Below are positions 52,289-62,800 of a DNA stretch of 64,000 bases, piece after piece. Origin of the DNA: Pseudomonas anguilliseptica (GTDB lineage Bacteria > Pseudomonadota > Gammaproteobacteria > Pseudomonadales > Pseudomonadaceae); NCBI RefSeq assembly GCF_021375795.1, contig NZ_JAEIOI010000002.1:668102-732101 (forward strand). Direction: 5' to 3'. The number at the start of each line of letters is the position of its first letter. Position 1 is the first letter of the stretch. The translations under genes were made by a program, and so were the position numbers. The notes under the pieces were generated by a model. The model saw only the letters and a list, made by a program, of their open reading frames with translations. It was not told the DNA's origin and searched no databases.

Positions 52289-54265
52289 ATGCCCACTCCA
52301 GAAGCCCCCACCCAGCACGCCAGCCTCGACTGGGATGAGCAGGGCCAACCGCTGTCCAGTCAGTTCGCCGATGTGTATTTCTCCAACGAGAACGCGCTGG
52401 CGGAAACCCGCTATGTGTTTCTCGCCAACAACCAACTGCCGGAACGCTTTGCCGCGCTGACGGCCGATCAGCAACTGGTGATCGGTGAAACCGGCTTCGG
52501 CACCGGGCTGAACTTTCTCTGTGCCTGGCAACTGTTCGAGCAGCACGCAGCACGCGCGGCCCGCCTGCACTTTGTCAGCGTGGAAAAATACCCACTGAGC
52601 AAGGCCGACCTGCAGCGTGCCCTGGCCTTATGGCCAGAGCTGGCACCCTACGCCGAACAGCTGCTGGCGCAGTATGTGGCCCTGCACCCGGGCTTTCAGC
52701 GCCTGGTATTCGCCGGCGGACGTATCGTCCTGACCCTGTTGATTGGCGATGCACTGGCGCTATTCAGCCAACTGGATGCTCAGGTCGATGCCTGGTTTCT
52801 CGATGGCTTTGCTCCGGCGAAAAACCCGGACATGTGGACGCCGGAGCTGTTCGCCGAGCTGGCCAGGCTGTCCCATGCCGGCACCACGATAGGCACCTTT
52901 ACCAGTACCGGTTATGTGCGCCGCAGGCTGAATGATGCCGGCTTCAAGATGAAGCGCGTGCCGGGCCTGGGCAAAAAGTGGGAAGTGCTCAAGGGCAGTT
53001 TTATCGGCGAGCCGAAGGCGGCAGAAAAACCCTGGTTTGCCCGCCCACCTCAACCTGCTGGCACCCGTACTGCACTGGTGATCGGCGCCGGCCTGGCCGG
53101 TTGCGCCACGGCCGCCAGCCTGGCCCAACGCGGCTGGCAGGTCACGCTATTGGAGCGGCACGCCGCCATCGCCCAGGAAGCCTCGGGTAACCCACAAGGC
53201 GTGCTGTATCTCAAGCTCTCGGCCCATCACACCACGCTGTCACGCCTGATCGTCAGCGGCTATGGCCATAGCCGCCGGCTGCTGGAACAACTGGATAAAG
53301 GCGCTAACTGGGATAACTGCGGCGTGCTGCAACTGGCTTTCGACGCCAAGGAAACGCAGCGGCAAGCGCAACTTGCAGCGGCCTTCCCGGCTGACTTGCT
53401 AACGAACCTGAACAAAAGCGCTGCCGAGGCCAAGGCAGGCATCCCACTGCCAGCAGGTGGTTTGTTCTACCCCGATGCGGGTTGGGTGCATCCACCGGCG
53501 CTCTGCGCCCTGCTGAGTCAGCAGCCGAATATCCAGCTGCAACTGCATCAGGAAGCGCTGGAGCTGCGCCGTGACGGTGATCGCTGGCAGGCCTGGAATG
53601 GCGAACAACTGCTGGCCAGCGCCAGTGTGGCGGTGTTGGCCAGTGCTGCCGAGATCAAGGGGTTTACCCAGAGCGCAGACTTGCCGCTTAAACGCATCCG
53701 CGGGCAGATCAGTCGCTTGCCTGCCACAGCAGCCAGTCGCGCCTTGAACACCGTGGTATGCGCCGAAGGCTATGTCGCGCCGGCACGCCAGGATGAACAC
53801 ACTTTAGGCGCGAGTTTTGACTTCAACAGCGATGACTTATCGCTGAACAGCGCCGATCACGCGAGCAATCTGCAGCTACTGGAAGACATCTCACCTGAGC
53901 TTTCCAGCGCACTGAATGCGGCGGCACTCGACCCCGAACACCTGCAGGGCCGCGCCGCGTTTCGCTGTACCAGCCCGGACTATCTGCCAATTGTTGGCCC
54001 GCTGGCCGACGCAATCGCCTTTGCAGAGGCTTATAGCGTGCTAAGCAAGGATGCCCGCCAGGTGCCGGATACCCCATGCCCCTGGCTGGATGGCCTGTAT
54101 ATCAACAGCGGCCACGGCTCACGCGGGCTGATTACCGCCCCGCTGTCGGGCGAGCTGATCGCCGCCTGGCTCAACGACGAACCGCTGCCGGTGCCCGCTG
54201 ATGTGGCACAAGCCTGCCATCCAAACCGCTTCGCCTTGCGCGCGCTGATCCGAAACAAGGCTTAA
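52289..54265 (+). CDS. mnmC: Bifunctional tRNA U34 modification enzyme MnmC
   Basis: 658 residues. Completes 5-methylaminomethyl-2-thiouridine at the tRNA wobble base. The N-terminal methyltransferase part (about 1-235, with VIGETGFGTGLNFLCAW and WFLDGFAPAKNPDMW) adds the methyl group. The C-terminal FAD-dependent oxidoreductase part starts at VIGAGLAGCATAASLAQRGWQVTLLERH near residue 265 and removes the carboxymethyl side chain. Signature ends NSGHGSRGLITAPLSGELIAA. Full length for the fused enzyme. Confidence 0.95.
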   Translation: MPTPEAPTQHASLDWDEQGQPLSSQFADVYFSNENALAETRYVFLANNQLPERFAALTADQQLVIGETGFGTGLNFLCAWQLFEQHAARAARLHFVSVEKYPLSKADLQRALALWPELAPYAEQLLAQYVALHPGFQRLVFAGGRIVLTLLIGDALALFSQLDAQVDAWFLDGFAPAKNPDMWTPELFAELARLSHAGTTIGTFTSTGYVRRRLNDAGFKMKRVPGLGKKWEVLKGSFIGEPKAAEKPWFARPPQPAGTRTALVIGAGLAGCATAASLAQRGWQVTLLERHAAIAQEASGNPQGVLYLKLSAHHTTLSRLIVSGYGHSRRLLEQLDKGANWDNCGVLQLAFDAKETQRQAQLAAAFPADLLTNLNKSAAEAKAGIPLPAGGLFYPDAGWVHPPALCALLSQQPNIQLQLHQEALELRRDGDRWQAWNGEQLLASASVAVLASAAEIKGFTQSADLPLKRIRGQISRLPATAASRALNTVVCAEGYVAPARQDEHTLGASFDFNSDDLSLNSADHASNLQLLEDISPELSSALNAAALDPEHLQGRAAFRCTSPDYLPIVGPLADAIAFAEAYSVLSKDARQVPDTPCPWLDGLYINSGHGSRGLITAPLSGELIAAWLNDEPLPVPADVAQACHPNRFALRALIRNKA

Positions 54266-54298
54266 TGCAGCACGCCTACCAACAGGCGCGCGCAAAGC

Positions 54299-56566
54299 TC
54301 AACCACGCAGACTGAAACGCCAGGCACGGTGGATTTTTGCATTGCGGGCGAAGTCCGGATCGAGGGTCGAGGCGCTGATTTCTTCAACCTGATAACGCGC
54401 GGCCAGGCTCTCATCGAGCTCAAACTTGCGAAAGTTGTTGGAGAAATACAGGACGCCACCCTTGGCCAGGCGCGCCATGGCCAGGTCGAGCAGCTGCACA
54501 TGGTCGCGCTGCACGTCGAAGATGCCTTCCATGCGTTTGGAGTTGGAGAAGGTCGGCGGATCGATAAAGATCAGCTCGTATTCGCCACGATCCTCGGCCA
54601 GCCAGGCCATCACATCACCCTGCTCCAGGCGGTTCTTGTCAGAGAAGCCATTGAGCGACAGATTACGCCGCGCCCAGTCCAGATAGGTCTTCGACAGATC
54701 GACACTGGTGGTGCTACGCGCGCCGCCCTTGGCCGCATGCACAGTGGCCGTGGCGGTGTAGCAGAACAGGTTGAGGAAGCGTTTACCGGCGGCCTCTTTC
54801 TGAATACGCAGGCGCAGCGGGCGGTGATCGAGGAACAACCCGGTGTCCAGGTAATCGGTGAGGTTGACCAGCAACTTCACCCCGCCCTCGCTGACTTCGA
54901 GGAACTGCCCCTGGGTCGCCTGACGCTGGTACTGCTTGGTGCCGCTCTGGCGTTCACGGCGCTTGATCACCACCTTGCTCTTGTCGACACCCAGCGCCTG
55001 CGGAATCGCAGCGATGGCGTCAAACATACGGGCTTTGGCTTTCTCAGGGTCAATCGACTTGGGCGCAGCGTATTCCTGCACATGCACCCAATCGCCATAC
55101 AGATCCACCGCCATGGAGTATTCCGGCATATCGGCGTCGTACAGCCGGTAGCACTCAACGCCTTCCTTGCGCGCCCACTTGCCCAGCTGCTTGAGGTTCT
55201 TCTGCAGGCGGTTGGCAAACATCTGCCCGCCTTCACTCAGGCGCGCCTGCTCGACCACCGGCGCAGGCGCGGGTTTGATCGGATTGCCGTTCTTGTTGTA
55301 CTGACGCTCTTGCGGCTCAAGCGGCGCCTTATCGGCCTCAGCCTGTTCCCGCTCGCGTTCACGCTGCTCGGGCGTGCGCCGCTCACCGGTAACGAACTGC
55401 TCGGGCTGCACCTTGATCAGCAGCAACTTGCACGGCAACGCGCCGTTCCAGAAGGCGTACTGCTTATGGCTGCGGATGCCCATGCGTTTGCCCAGGTCTG
55501 GCGCGCCGGTAAACACCGCCGCCTCCCAACCCATGCAAGCCTGACGCAGACGCTCGCCAAGGTTCTGGTAGAGATACAGCAGGCTGGCTTCATCGCCCAG
55601 GCGCTCGCCGTAGGGTGGGTTGCAGATAACCAGGCCTTTCTGGTTCTGGTCCGGACGCGGCTCGAAGGTCGCCACTTCACCCTGGTAGACCTTGACCCAG
55701 TCGCCCATGCCAGCGCGCTCAATGTTGTTACGCGCCGGCTGGATCAGCCGTGGATCGGCTTCATAGCCGCGAATCCACAGCGGTGGCTTGGCCATGCCGG
55801 CTGCCGCACGCTCTTCGGCCTCGGCGTGCACCTTCTTCCACAAGGCCGGCACGTGGCCCAGCCATTTACTGAAGCCCCATTGCTCACGGGTCATATTCGG
55901 CGCGATATCGGCGGCGATCATCGCCGCCTCGACCAGGAAGGTTCCTACACCGCACATCGGGTCGGCCAATGCACCGCCCTCGGCAGCGATGCGTGGCCAG
56001 CCGGCGCGGATCAATACGGCGGCTGCGAGGTTTTCCTTCAGTGGTGCGGCACCCTGCTGCAAGCGGTAACCGCGCTGGTGCAGGCTATGGCCGGAGAGGT
56101 CGATAGACAGAATCGCCTCGCCACGATCCAGACGCAGGTGCACGCGCAGGTCCGGGTTGAGCTTGTCCACCGATGGTCGCGTGCCGTCTTTCAGGCGCAA
56201 CTTGTCGACGATGGCATCCTTGACCTTCAGCGCGCCGAAATGGGTGTTATCGATGCCCGAGCCATTGCCGCTGAACTCAACCGCCAGACTGCCGCTGGAC
56301 TCCAGGTGTTCGAACCAGTCAACCTCGAGTACGCCTTCGTAAAGGCTCTGAGCATCCTGCACGCTGTAGCGCTTGAGCACCAACAGCACACGGTTGGCCA
56401 GACGCGACCACAGGCACAGGCGGTAGGCGGTTTCCATGTCGGCCATGCCACGAATGGCCGAGGTGTGCTCACGCGCCTCTTCAAGCCCAAGCGCGCTGGC
56501 TTCTTCGAGCAGCAGGCCTTCAAGGCCCTTGGGGCAGGTGAGGAAGAGTTCGTAACGATCCGACAT
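54299..56566 (-). CDS. rlmL: Bifunctional 23S rRNA methyltransferase RlmKL
   Basis: 755 residues. Methylates 23S rRNA at G2445 (N2) and G2069 (N7). Order: THUMP domain near the N terminus (YRLCLWSRLANRVLLVLKRY), first methyltransferase with DPMCGVGTFLVEAAMIAADIAPN and the catalytic NPPYGERLG, a charged linker (EREREREQAEADKAPLEPQE), then the RlmK domain with FLDHRPLRLRIQKEAAGKRFLNLFCYTATATVHAA and IFIDPPTFSNSKRM. Full length. Converges on mnmC with 33 bp between stops. Confidence 0.96.
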   Translation of the reverse strand: MSDRYELFLTCPKGLEGLLLEEASALGLEEAREHTSAIRGMADMETAYRLCLWSRLANRVLLVLKRYSVQDAQSLYEGVLEVDWFEHLESSGSLAVEFSGNGSGIDNTHFGALKVKDAIVDKLRLKDGTRPSVDKLNPDLRVHLRLDRGEAILSIDLSGHSLHQRGYRLQQGAAPLKENLAAAVLIRAGWPRIAAEGGALADPMCGVGTFLVEAAMIAADIAPNMTREQWGFSKWLGHVPALWKKVHAEAEERAAAGMAKPPLWIRGYEADPRLIQPARNNIERAGMGDWVKVYQGEVATFEPRPDQNQKGLVICNPPYGERLGDEASLLYLYQNLGERLRQACMGWEAAVFTGAPDLGKRMGIRSHKQYAFWNGALPCKLLLIKVQPEQFVTGERRTPEQREREREQAEADKAPLEPQERQYNKNGNPIKPAPAPVVEQARLSEGGQMFANRLQKNLKQLGKWARKEGVECYRLYDADMPEYSMAVDLYGDWVHVQEYAAPKSIDPEKAKARMFDAIAAIPQALGVDKSKVVIKRRERQSGTKQYQRQATQGQFLEVSEGGVKLLVNLTDYLDTGLFLDHRPLRLRIQKEAAGKRFLNLFCYTATATVHAAKGGARSTTSVDLSKTYLDWARRNLSLNGFSDKNRLEQGDVMAWLAEDRGEYELIFIDPPTFSNSKRMEGIFDVQRDHVQLLDLAMARLAKGGVLYFSNNFRKFELDESLAARYQVEEISASTLDPDFARNAKIHRAWRFSLRG

Positions 56567-56992
56567 GGGAGTTTCCAGTGCCTAAGGCAATCAACGGCGC
56601 GCAGACAAATCAGCACGGCCAAAATAAGTGACAAAGTGTCGCTGTGCGACCCTTCGTCGGAATAAACAACAGTCTCAATCGCAATACATTCGCGATAGCA
56701 AAACACCAGCACACCCGACGCATACGCCCACAGCATAGGCGCTACAGCAAAAAATCCGGGCGTTGGTCATGGCGGCTTATGGCCTGACCAGCAAAAAGGT
56801 TACGGCCTTATGACGAAACGGTCATTCACAGGCCCCCACGCATTCGTTAGAAATCTACCTAGGCCAGCACTGCAACGGTGCTGGCAAGGAGGCTCGCGAC
56901 GCCGGCAGCGGACTCCGCAAGGCAGATCATTTCTGCCTGACCTTGCTACAAGGTCTAAGGGACATAACAGTCAACATTGAGGGCTACACCCT
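56567..56992. other. Intergenic region between rlmL and rmf, structured rmf leader
   Basis: About 425 bp with no convincing gene. The right part has several short perfect hairpins described separately. Nothing else recognised. Confidence 0.5.
56863..56955 (+). promoter_or_regulatory. Three consecutive hairpins upstream of rmf
   Basis: GCCAGCAC/GTGCTGGC (56863-56885), AGGCAGA/TCTGCCT (56920-56938) and GACCTTG/CAAGGTC (56939-56955), the last 37 bases before the rmf start. None has a T-run, so they look like leader-RNA structure rather than terminators. Function unknown. Confidence 0.35.
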
Positions 56993-57208
56993 ATGAGAAG
57001 ACTTAAGCGTGATCCGTTAGAAAGAGCTTTTTTGCGCGGCTATCAATACGGCATCAATGGTAAATCCCGCGAACTCTGCCCCTTCACCCTTCCCTCTGTC
57101 CGCCAAGCCTGGTTGAACGGCTGGCGCGAAGGCCGCGGTGACAACTGGGACGGCATGACCGGCACCGCCGGTATTCATCGACTCAACGAACTCCACGCTG
57201 TCGGCTGA
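56993..57208 (+). CDS. rmf: Ribosome modulation factor
   Basis: 71 residues, normal size. Small basic protein that dimerises 70S ribosomes into inactive 100S particles in slow growth. The conserved core is RDPLERAFLRGYQYGINGKSRELCPF and VRQAWLNGWREGRGDNWDGM. Single gene with a strong terminator after it; a GAGGGCTACACCCT sequence precedes the ATG. Upstream hairpins may affect translation. Confidence 0.96.
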   Translation: MRRLKRDPLERAFLRGYQYGINGKSRELCPFTLPSVRQAWLNGWREGRGDNWDGMTGTAGIHRLNELHAVG

Positions 57209-57265
57209 TTCAGGAACCTACCGACTCACCATGCGCGCTCCATCCGAGCGGCGGGCGCGAGCCCA

Positions 57266-57291
57266 GGGGCTCCTTTAGGGAGCCCTTTTTA
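57266..57291 (+). terminator. Terminator of rmf
   Basis: Stem GGGCTCC/GGGAGCCC with loop TTTA, followed by TTTTT. It ends just before the pyrD stop codon of the converging gene. Confidence 0.85.
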
Positions 57292-57294
57292 GTT

Positions 57295-58323
57295 TCAGGC
57301 CTTGTGCGGCAGCGCCGCGATTGCATCCACCGCTTCACGGATCAATGCCGGGCCCTTGTAGATAAAGCCTGAGTAGATCTGTACCAGGCTCGCGCCGGCG
57401 GCGATTTTCTCAGCCGCGTGCTTACCCTCGGTAATCCCCCCCACGGCGATGATAGGCAGACGGCCTTTCAGCTCACCCGCCAGCACCTCAACAATATGTG
57501 TGCTCTTCTCGCGCACTGGCGCACCGGACAGTCCACCTGCCTCATCGGCACACTCAAGACCATGCACACCTTCACGACCCAACGTGGTGTTGGTGGCAAT
57601 CACCGCATCCATACCAGCTTCAACCAGTGCATTGGCCACTTCGATGGTTTCCTCATCGCTCATGTCCGGGGCAATCTTGATCGCCAGCGGTACACGCTTG
57701 CCATACTGTGCAGCCAGATCTTCCTGACGCTTGCGCAGGGCCTCAAGCAATTGCTTGAGCGAATCACCAAACTGCAGGCTGCGCAGCCCAGGGGTGTTGG
57801 GCGAGCTGACGTTAACAGTGACGTAACTGGCGTGCTGATAAACCTTGTCCAGGCACAGCAGGTAATCATCCACGGCGTTTTCGACCGGAGTATCGAAGTT
57901 CTTGCCGATATTGATGCCCAGCACACCCTTGTATTTGGCCGCCTGAACGCGAGCCAGCAAGTGGTCAACGCCGTGGTTGTTGAAGCCCATGCGATTGATG
58001 ATCGCCTCCGCCTCCGGCAAGCGAAACAAGCGCGGCTTGGGATTACCCGGCTGCGGGCGCGGCGTCACGGTACCGATTTCAACAAAGCCAAAGCCCAGTT
58101 GGGCAAAACCATCGATGGCATCGCCGTTCTTGTCCAAACCCGCTGCCAGGCCGACTGGGTTGGAGAACTCCAACCCCATCACCTTGACCGGCAGAGCGGC
58201 TGGGCTCTTGGTCAGCAAACCGTTCAAGCCAAGACGACCGCCCGCACCGACAAGATCGATTGACAGTTCATGGGAGGTTTCAGGGGAGAGTTTGAACAGC
58301 AGCTCGCGGGCCAGGGTATACAT
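57295..58323 (-). CDS. pyrD: Dihydroorotate dehydrogenase (quinone), class 2
   Basis: 342 residues. Membrane-associated FMN enzyme oxidising dihydroorotate to orotate with quinone, in pyrimidine synthesis. The N-terminal helix [21 protein letters not shown] is the class-2 membrane and quinone segment. Then [47 protein letters not shown] and [13 protein letters not shown]. The catalytic serine is within [13 protein letters not shown]-terminal FMN phosphate loop [12 protein letters not shown] and [13 protein letters not shown]. Confidence 0.96.
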   Translation of the reverse strand: MYTLARELLFKLSPETSHELSIDLVGAGGRLGLNGLLTKSPAALPVKVMGLEFSNPVGLAAGLDKNGDAIDGFAQLGFGFVEIGTVTPRPQPGNPKPRLFRLPEAEAIINRMGFNNHGVDHLLARVQAAKYKGVLGINIGKNFDTPVENAVDDYLLCLDKVYQHASYVTVNVSSPNTPGLRSLQFGDSLKQLLEALRKRQEDLAAQYGKRVPLAIKIAPDMSDEETIEVANALVEAGMDAVIATNTTLGREGVHGLECADEAGGLSGAPVREKSTHIVEVLAGELKGRLPIIAVGGITEGKHAAEKIAAGASLVQIYSGFIYKGPALIREAVDAIAALPHKA

Positions 58324-58403
58324 GGGCAGGCTTAGCTCGATAAAGTTACAAAGGTCGCGATTATAGCCGGCTGCGCGCCTGATAGGCGAGGCGCACAGCG
58401 GCG

Positions 58404-58625
58404 TCAGCCTAAACGGCGTAGGCTTAGCAGCTCGCCGCTGACGCTGAACTCAAGCTCGAAGGAACCATAAACACCGTCATGGGTCAGAAAGGGCCGAAAA
58501 TGGTGGGCCGGCACACTGACACTCCGTCCATCACGACTTTGCACTAATATCCGGTTGGCACGCCCTTGATAGACAACACGCAAGCGCTCGGCCGATAACG
58601 CAATATCAAACACCAGACTGGGCAT
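58404..58625 (-). CDS. DUF2835 family protein
   Basis: 73 residues. Small conserved protein of unknown function; family core is [53 protein letters not shown]. No signal peptide or Cys; predicted all-beta, possibly nucleic-acid related, but this is speculation. Start at 58625 (MPSLVF), preceded by AAAGG; an upstream extension lacks homology. Lies near pyrD on the same strand. Confidence 0.8.
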   Translation of the reverse strand: MPSLVFDIALSAERLRVVYQGRANRILVQSRDGRSVSVPAHHFRPFLTHDGVYGSFELEFSVSGELLSLRRLG

Positions 58626-58850
58626 GGAGGCACCTTTGCAACTGATTGCAGCAATCTTGCCATACGCCGCGCATATGCCCGGCAAAAAATGGCCACCCTT
58701 GCTTCCTGATGGCAACCCAAACGGCCTGCCGACTCAACGGGCCTGGCATATCAGCCATAAAAAACCTGCCCAAACAGCCGATAAAGCCTGTGCAGTGCCT
58801 TACGGGCTCTGCCAAACTGGCAATGGTGATTTTGGAGTTCGTACCTGGCC

Positions 58851-59735
58851 ATGAGTCTGTCTGAGCAGCCCTCCACCCTCAGCTCACGCCTTGGTGCTTT
58901 GGCGCAACGGCTAGGTCTTATTGGCCGTGGCCAACGCCAGATACTGGAACGCGCCAGTCACCTGCGCCTGCCCTTTAGCCAGCTGCCCCAATTGCGTGAA
59001 AGCATCTGCTGGCAAGACGGCCCACAGTTACAGCGCCTGATCGACCTGCCACGCAGCGCCCTATCCGGCCCGGTCCAGGAAGACAAAGCACAAGCCCACG
59101 CGATGCTGGTTAGAGTCGTCGAGGCCCAGGTGCAGCAGCTCAGTACCTACGACTTGCGCCTAATTGATGGTCTCTCCACCTGCAGCCCACCACAAGCTGA
59201 CCAGAAAAATTTCGAAGCCTTCGCTGCCAGCGAAAGCTGTCGCCAGATTCGCATCATCAGCTACAAGGATTTCGTCAAAACCATCAGCCTGGCGTTACCA
59301 CGCTTTCTGGCCGGTGAAGGCATCAGCCTGCGCCAGGCCAGTTGGCGCGGTGAACGAGTATTCTGGGCTGGCGAGCATCACAGCGAAGCCTTTGCCTGCG
59401 CCATTGCCTATGCCCGTAGACGCGAGCTGGAAGTCAGCCTGCCCGCAGAGCTCAGCCAGTACCGCCTGAGCGAACAAGGCCTGAACAACCTGCAGCAGCG
59501 CTACCACGTACTGGCAATGCCCAATGCCGCCTGGAGCGAGCCTGCTTTTATGGCCCTGTTGCTAGACAGCGGCCTGCCTTACGCGCGCCTCTCACAACTC
59601 GGCGGCCCCGGCTCACCGGAATTCCTTCTGCTACCCAAACATTCAGCTGAGGCAACGGCCCTAGGCGAAGGTCTGCGTCTGGCGGGTGCGCCGGATGTGG
59701 TGGGGTATTTACAGAAACTCAGCACCCCAGGTTAA
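58851..59735 (+). CDS. Conserved hypothetical protein (possibly DUF6685)
   Basis: 294 residues, cytoplasmic by appearance. I do not recognise a function; similarity to the DUF6685 family is from memory. The protein begins with a Leu/Arg-rich helical region (LSSRLGALAQRLGLIGRGQRQILERASHLRLPF), has two Cys (SICWQDG and LSTCSPP) plus ESCRQ and FACAIAY, and a mostly helical C terminus. It is divergent from the DUF2835 gene with about 225 bp between. Confidence 0.7.
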   Translation: MSLSEQPSTLSSRLGALAQRLGLIGRGQRQILERASHLRLPFSQLPQLRESICWQDGPQLQRLIDLPRSALSGPVQEDKAQAHAMLVRVVEAQVQQLSTYDLRLIDGLSTCSPPQADQKNFEAFAASESCRQIRIISYKDFVKTISLALPRFLAGEGISLRQASWRGERVFWAGEHHSEAFACAIAYARRRELEVSLPAELSQYRLSEQGLNNLQQRYHVLAMPNAAWSEPAFMALLLDSGLPYARLSQLGGPGSPEFLLLPKHSAEATALGEGLRLAGAPDVVGYLQKLSTPG

Positions 59736-59795
59736 TAGTCTTTCAACACCGCGCCCCTCCTCCTCGGACAAAACACCCCAGACGATCAGCACTCA

Positions 59796-59827
59796 TAAAA
59801 AACCCGCTACCAGTAAAGGTAACGGGC
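59796..59827 (-). terminator. Terminator of the RTX adhesin gene
   Basis: Minus-strand hairpin CCCG-TTACC / GGTAG-CGGG (one mismatch), followed by TTTTTTATG, 48 bases past the adhesin stop codon. Confidence 0.7.
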
Positions 59828-59874
59828 TGATTATTAAAGAGTATCAAGTTGTCGAAGCTAGTTATATATTCAAG

Positions 59875-62800
59875 TCAAGCCACTTTCAAGGCATTGTCAT
59901 CAAGCATGCCATTGATCACATCCGCGGCATTGCTGCCGTAATAGGTGGACAAATCAACATTATCTAGAACAATGGTTTGATCGGAAGAGCCGCCACCATC
60001 AGCACCATTCTTATCAACAGTAATGACTGTAGAACCTGCCGTTGTTGTGAAGTCAAACGTCAGATAATCATCCAACTCATTACCATCCGGAGTTCCGGAA
60101 AGTCCAGTCAGCAACTGCGACAGATCCAACATATCAGAGCTGATTCCGTTAGTGTCGACAAAGAAGCCCACAACGGTATCGACACCAGCATCCTCATCTC
60201 CAGCGCGCCAAACATAGGCATCCTTGTCAGCGCCGCCCGTCATGATGTCCGAGCCTAACCCACCAATCAGGATGTCGCTGCCAGCATCCCCTATCAAGGT
60301 GTCATTCCCCACCCCACCTAGCAATGCATCATTGCCTGTACCGCCGTAGAGTTGGTCATTACCCAGACCACCTTCAAGGATGTCATTGTTATCATTGCCG
60401 TAAAGAATATCGTCACCTGAACCACCTATCAGATGATCACTACCCGTATTGCCATTAAGGGTGTCGTTCCCGGCACCGCCGTAAACAATATCATTGCCGC
60501 CCCGTCCGCTCAGGGTGTTATTGGCGTCTTCACCGCCAACAAAATCATTGCCGCTACTGGAGGTCGAACTGTAGTTGTGGTCAGTGAGATTAATTGTCAG
60601 CACCGCACTGGATGGGCTGCCGTCAGCATCAACAATGCTGTAGGCAAAACTATCCGAAGCACCGGCCTGAAAGTCCTGCTGGTGCTGGGTATAGGTGTAC
60701 TGACCATTGGACTCGATATGTAATGTGCCGTAGTCACCAACAAGCTCAACACTGCCACCTGCTGCTACTGCCGCGCCATCCACCAGCGTGACCCTTAAGC
60801 CGCCGTCGCTGCCTGGGTCATCATTGCCGAGCACATTGCCACTCAAAAGTGCCGCTACCCAGAGTACCCCTGGAGCCGAGACATTGACCTGCTGTGTGGA
60901 AGGCGCGGTGTAACTGTAACTACGGTAGAAGAAATCGCTAATAGTCAGATCCGCACGACTACTATTACCACTACCGATATCAGTGTTGTCGAAAACCGTA
61001 AATCTCACATAATAAGTACCGGACTCGGTAATTCCGCCAATAACCTTATTAGCGAGGCTACCAGTCTGCCCTGTCAACTCGGCAACAGGCGTAAGAGTTC
61101 CCTCTTTGAAAATCTGAGCCTGCCAGCGATCTCCACCACTACCAGTACCAATGAAGTTACTGACTGCAGCATCGAAACTAATCTCAACAGGGTGTGCAGC
61201 ATCAGCGACCACAGTAAACGATGATGAGTCGCTGGACTTTGACGTACCGTAAAAAGTATTGGAAACACTTACACCCGTCAGATTCGTTGTCGAAGCGACA
61301 GAGCTCCAGCTCTCGGCCACATGAAACTGAGCAGAATAAGTGTCGTTGCTACCACTTGCAGCCCAACGTCCCTCAGCCAGTGTGCGCACATCATCAACTG
61401 CTATCGGCACGCCGTCTGTGACATTAATGATCAGATCCGCACTGGATGGATCGCCGTCACTATCTGCGATGGTATAGGTAACAATTTCCGGCACACCGGG
61501 TACTGCATTACTTGGTGAGCTGTAGTGGTAAGAACCCGTCTTATCAATGGTCAGTTTCCCGCCAAGCGGAGTATCAATTACCAGATCACTACCATTAGTC
61601 GGCACATTAAACGTAACCGTCGTGGTGGTTGAACCAGCCACCAGCGTAGCGCCCTGCCCCAAGTACTGCGTCAACAGAGTCGTTTCGCTGTTATCGACGA
61701 CAACACTTATCTGGATGAGCGTCACTGGCAAGTCATTACCGAGCACATCTTTTCCAGCCACGCTGTCCACATCCAGAATAACGTTGCCGTTTATGGTTCC
61801 CGGCACCGTACCGCCCAAAGTTGCCGATAGCTGCGCCGGATTCTGAACCAGAAAAGCCTCTTCTCCAGCATTTGCGACTTCTTTCAGTTCATTCTCGGCG
61901 GCGGAGCCGTCAGGAATCTGGATGCCGACTGCAATTACATCAATACCGTTGCCATCGACGAATGCTTGCCAATCGTCCGGCGCATCAGCACTGCTCGGAT
62001 TCGGCTCTCCATCGGAGAGGAAATAGACTTTATGCTGGTAACCTGGCAAATGCTCACTACCAGAGCTACTGCTCATTTCATCCTCAATCTCGCCCCGAGC
62101 CATGTTCAGCGCTGCAGCGTAGTTGGTGCTGCCAGTAGCATTGAGCGAACCGCTCAATATGGCATTCTTCGCCGCCGTCAAATCAGTACCTTCGTAACGC
62201 AAAGAAGCGTTATCACCAAAGGCAATGAAGTTGATATTGAGCAAACCAGCCGCCCCCAATGCAGCATAGCTATCGATCAAATTCACCAATGCCTGCTTAG
62301 CCACCTGCAGCCGGGTAGTATTTTCAAGGTCACCATCGCCATCAAGATCAGCCTGAATGGTGTCGTCGTCCATGCTACCCGAACGATCAAGGATCAGCGT
62401 CAGGCTATAGGGCTGCCGACCACTTTCTTCAACACTAACTGTATTGTTGCGCGCGACTGGTGCACCGTCCTCTATGCAGATATTCAGATTGGCTTGAGAC
62501 GTGCTGCCATCAACGTCCTCAATGGTGTAGATGAACACCTCTGTGGTATCACCCGATACATTAGCGGGCGCAGTGTAGGTGTAAGTACCGTTCCCCGAAA
62601 CGGTTAAAGCACCGCCCTCGGGAGTCCCTATTACTCCGGTAGTTCCGCCCTCTACCTCGTAAGTGACGCGGAACTGACCACCACCAATATCGACCACGCT
62701 GTCAGCGTCGTTGCCATTGCCATCCTGATAGGCCGAAGCATCTGTAACCAAGAAACTAACCTGGGTCACAACAACAGGCCCGTCGGCACCCGCTATATCA

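Noticed and set aside
54329..56665. Long open frame of 778 codons opposite rlmL
   Set aside because: Same artefact; RlmKL shows all catalytic motifs.
60220..60540. Short repeated DNA that might suggest a repeat array
   Set aside because: It encodes RTX nonapeptides in one continuous reading frame; repeats are irregular at DNA level and not CRISPR-like.
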